Origin: an uncultured Bacteroidales bacterium
GTDB taxonomy: Bacteria; Bacteroidota; Bacteroidia; Bacteroidales; UBA932
Direction of reading: 5' to 3'
Assembly: GCA_944323445.1 (NCBI GenBank)
Contig: CALUSM010000013.1
Span: forward strand, 1-62,087
DNA length: 62,087 nucleotides
Shown here piece after piece: positions 61,623 to 62,087 of this stretch. Below the pieces are notes generated by a model that was not told the DNA's origin, ran no database searches, and saw nothing but the letters and a program-made list of their open reading frames with translations. The position numbers and the translations under genes were made by a program. Each line of letters starts with the position of its first letter. The first letter of the stretch is position 1.

Positions 61623-62087
61623 TTAAAATTTGACTTCAAATCCTATGAGTACATTCAGGGGTCTCAGGCGGTAGCTGTAACGGGTGACATTCAGCGGACT
61701 CAGCATGGTGTAGGTGTAGTCCCGGGTATCCAGCAGATTCTTAGCATGCAGGAAAATCTGGAATTTACGGGAGACAAACCAGTACAGGGAGGCATCCAGC
61801 AGGCACATCTGCACCAGATTGTCCTCGGCGTACTTGTCCAGATAATGCTCGGCCGTGACATCGATAGAAAGGGACCTATGGGGAAAGAAAGAGAGGGTCA
61901 GTTTCTGGTTGAGCCCGTGGCTGTCCCCCTCATCCTGCCCGCCGGAGGAGCGGTAGCGGCTCAGGGACCACCCGCCGCTGTAATCCACCTTCATCCACCT
62001 GGCGATGTCCCCTATGAACTTTAGACCGGCAGTATAGGTGTACGAACGGTACGGTATCACCGTCCCCTCCTGATTGATATTGGAGGA
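61623..62087 (-). CDS. C-terminal part of a TonB-dependent receptor / outer-membrane beta-barrel (partial)
   Basis: Only the last 154 or so codons are in the window; the frame is open to base 62087, so the start lies to the right. Alternating amphipathic strands (SLSRYRSS, KLTLSFFPHRSLSIDVTAEHYLD, ASLYWFVSRKFQIFLHAKNLLDTRDY) and the C-terminal VLIGFEVKF ending in Phe are typical of TonB-dependent outer-membrane barrels. Ligand unknown. The beta-propeller gene follows 14 bases later. Confidence 0.8.
   Translation of the reverse strand, partial: SSNINQEGTVIPYRSYTYTAGLKFIGDIARWMKVDYSGGWSLSRYRSSGGQDEGDSHGLNQKLTLSFFPHRSLSIDVTAEHYLDKYAEDNLVQMCLLDASLYWFVSRKFQIFLHAKNLLDTRDYTYTMLSPLNVTRYSYRLRPLNVLIGFEVKF

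Overview
The window looks like chromosomal DNA of a gut-type Bacteroidales bacterium (Bacteroidota). The evidence is the recurring -7 promoter box TAnnTTTG upstream of most transcription units, weak or absent Shine-Dalgarno sequences, GH110 and GH92 glycosidases, 6-bladed beta-propeller lipoproteins, an NVEALA peptide, Bacteroidota-style AAA-ATPase/PD-(D/E)XK proteins, and a TGS-fused nucleoside kinase. A genus cannot be fixed from the sequence; Rikenellaceae-like or related GC-rich Bacteroidales is a guess. Most of the window is GC-rich housekeeping DNA. A visibly AT-rich island lies at about 9.0-14.8 kb.

Layout. 0-7.7 kb, rightward: GH110 alpha-1,3-galactosidase, OPT transporter, ZupT, peptidase T, YbjQ, an AlaX-like editing domain, and a SIMPL protein whose start codon lies inside a long inverted repeat. 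7.7-9.0 kb: a leftward GT2 glycosyltransferase. 9.0-14.8 kb: a defence-type island with mcrC/mcrB, a divergent Schlafen-like (AlbA_2) regulator with an in-frame heptapeptide repeat, and a RhuM-Doc fusion. 14.8-21 kb: UvrA2 (no UvrB-binding domain), a divergent GH92 mannosidase, and an AAA/DUF4143 ATPase behind AT-rich palindromes. 21-23.9 kb: a secreted-peptide locus (beta-propeller lipoprotein, NVEALA Cys-rich peptide, CxxC lipoprotein) divergent from a signal peptidase I. 23.9-27.7 kb: an AAA-like/PD-(D/E)XK protein and a DUF4922-SpoIID fusion. 27.7-27.9 kb: a leftward tRNA-Gln/tRNA-Met operon with its own promoter and terminator.

27.9-34.4 kb is a long leftward housekeeping cluster: rsmE, an acyltransferase, a small membrane protein, mutL, rhomboid, an EEP phosphatase and tsaC. 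34.5-39.9 kb holds folP, ispF (leftward), a YfcE phosphodiesterase, a DPP IV-like peptidase and a PfkB kinase. 39.9-45.3 kb, leftward: comM/yifB, tsaE, nadB and a NadC-NadA fusion, the last two covering aspartate to nicotinate mononucleotide. 45.4-48.3 kb: waaA (Kdo transferase) divergent from mlaE-mlaF (outer-membrane lipid asymmetry). 48.2-50 kb: an ECF sigma factor translationally coupled to a protein joining an anti-sigma-like N-terminus to a beta-barrel. 50-53 kb: a TPR protein coupled to an EnvC-like protein with a degenerate LytM domain. 53-58.9 kb, leftward: nucleoside kinase, HigBA toxin-antitoxin, uvrA and an MBL hydrolase. 59-62 kb: a second AAA-like/PD-(D/E)XK paralogue converging on a second beta-propeller gene, which follows a TonB-dependent receptor cut by the right edge.

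The most interesting items are the NVEALA/CxxC/propeller/signal-peptidase locus, the start-codon hairpin of the SIMPL gene, the island around McrBC, the NadC-NadA and DUF4922-SpoIID fusions, and a small set of genes whose -7 box abuts the start codon and may be leaderless. No insertion sequence, integrase, CRISPR array or rRNA gene is visible inside the window.
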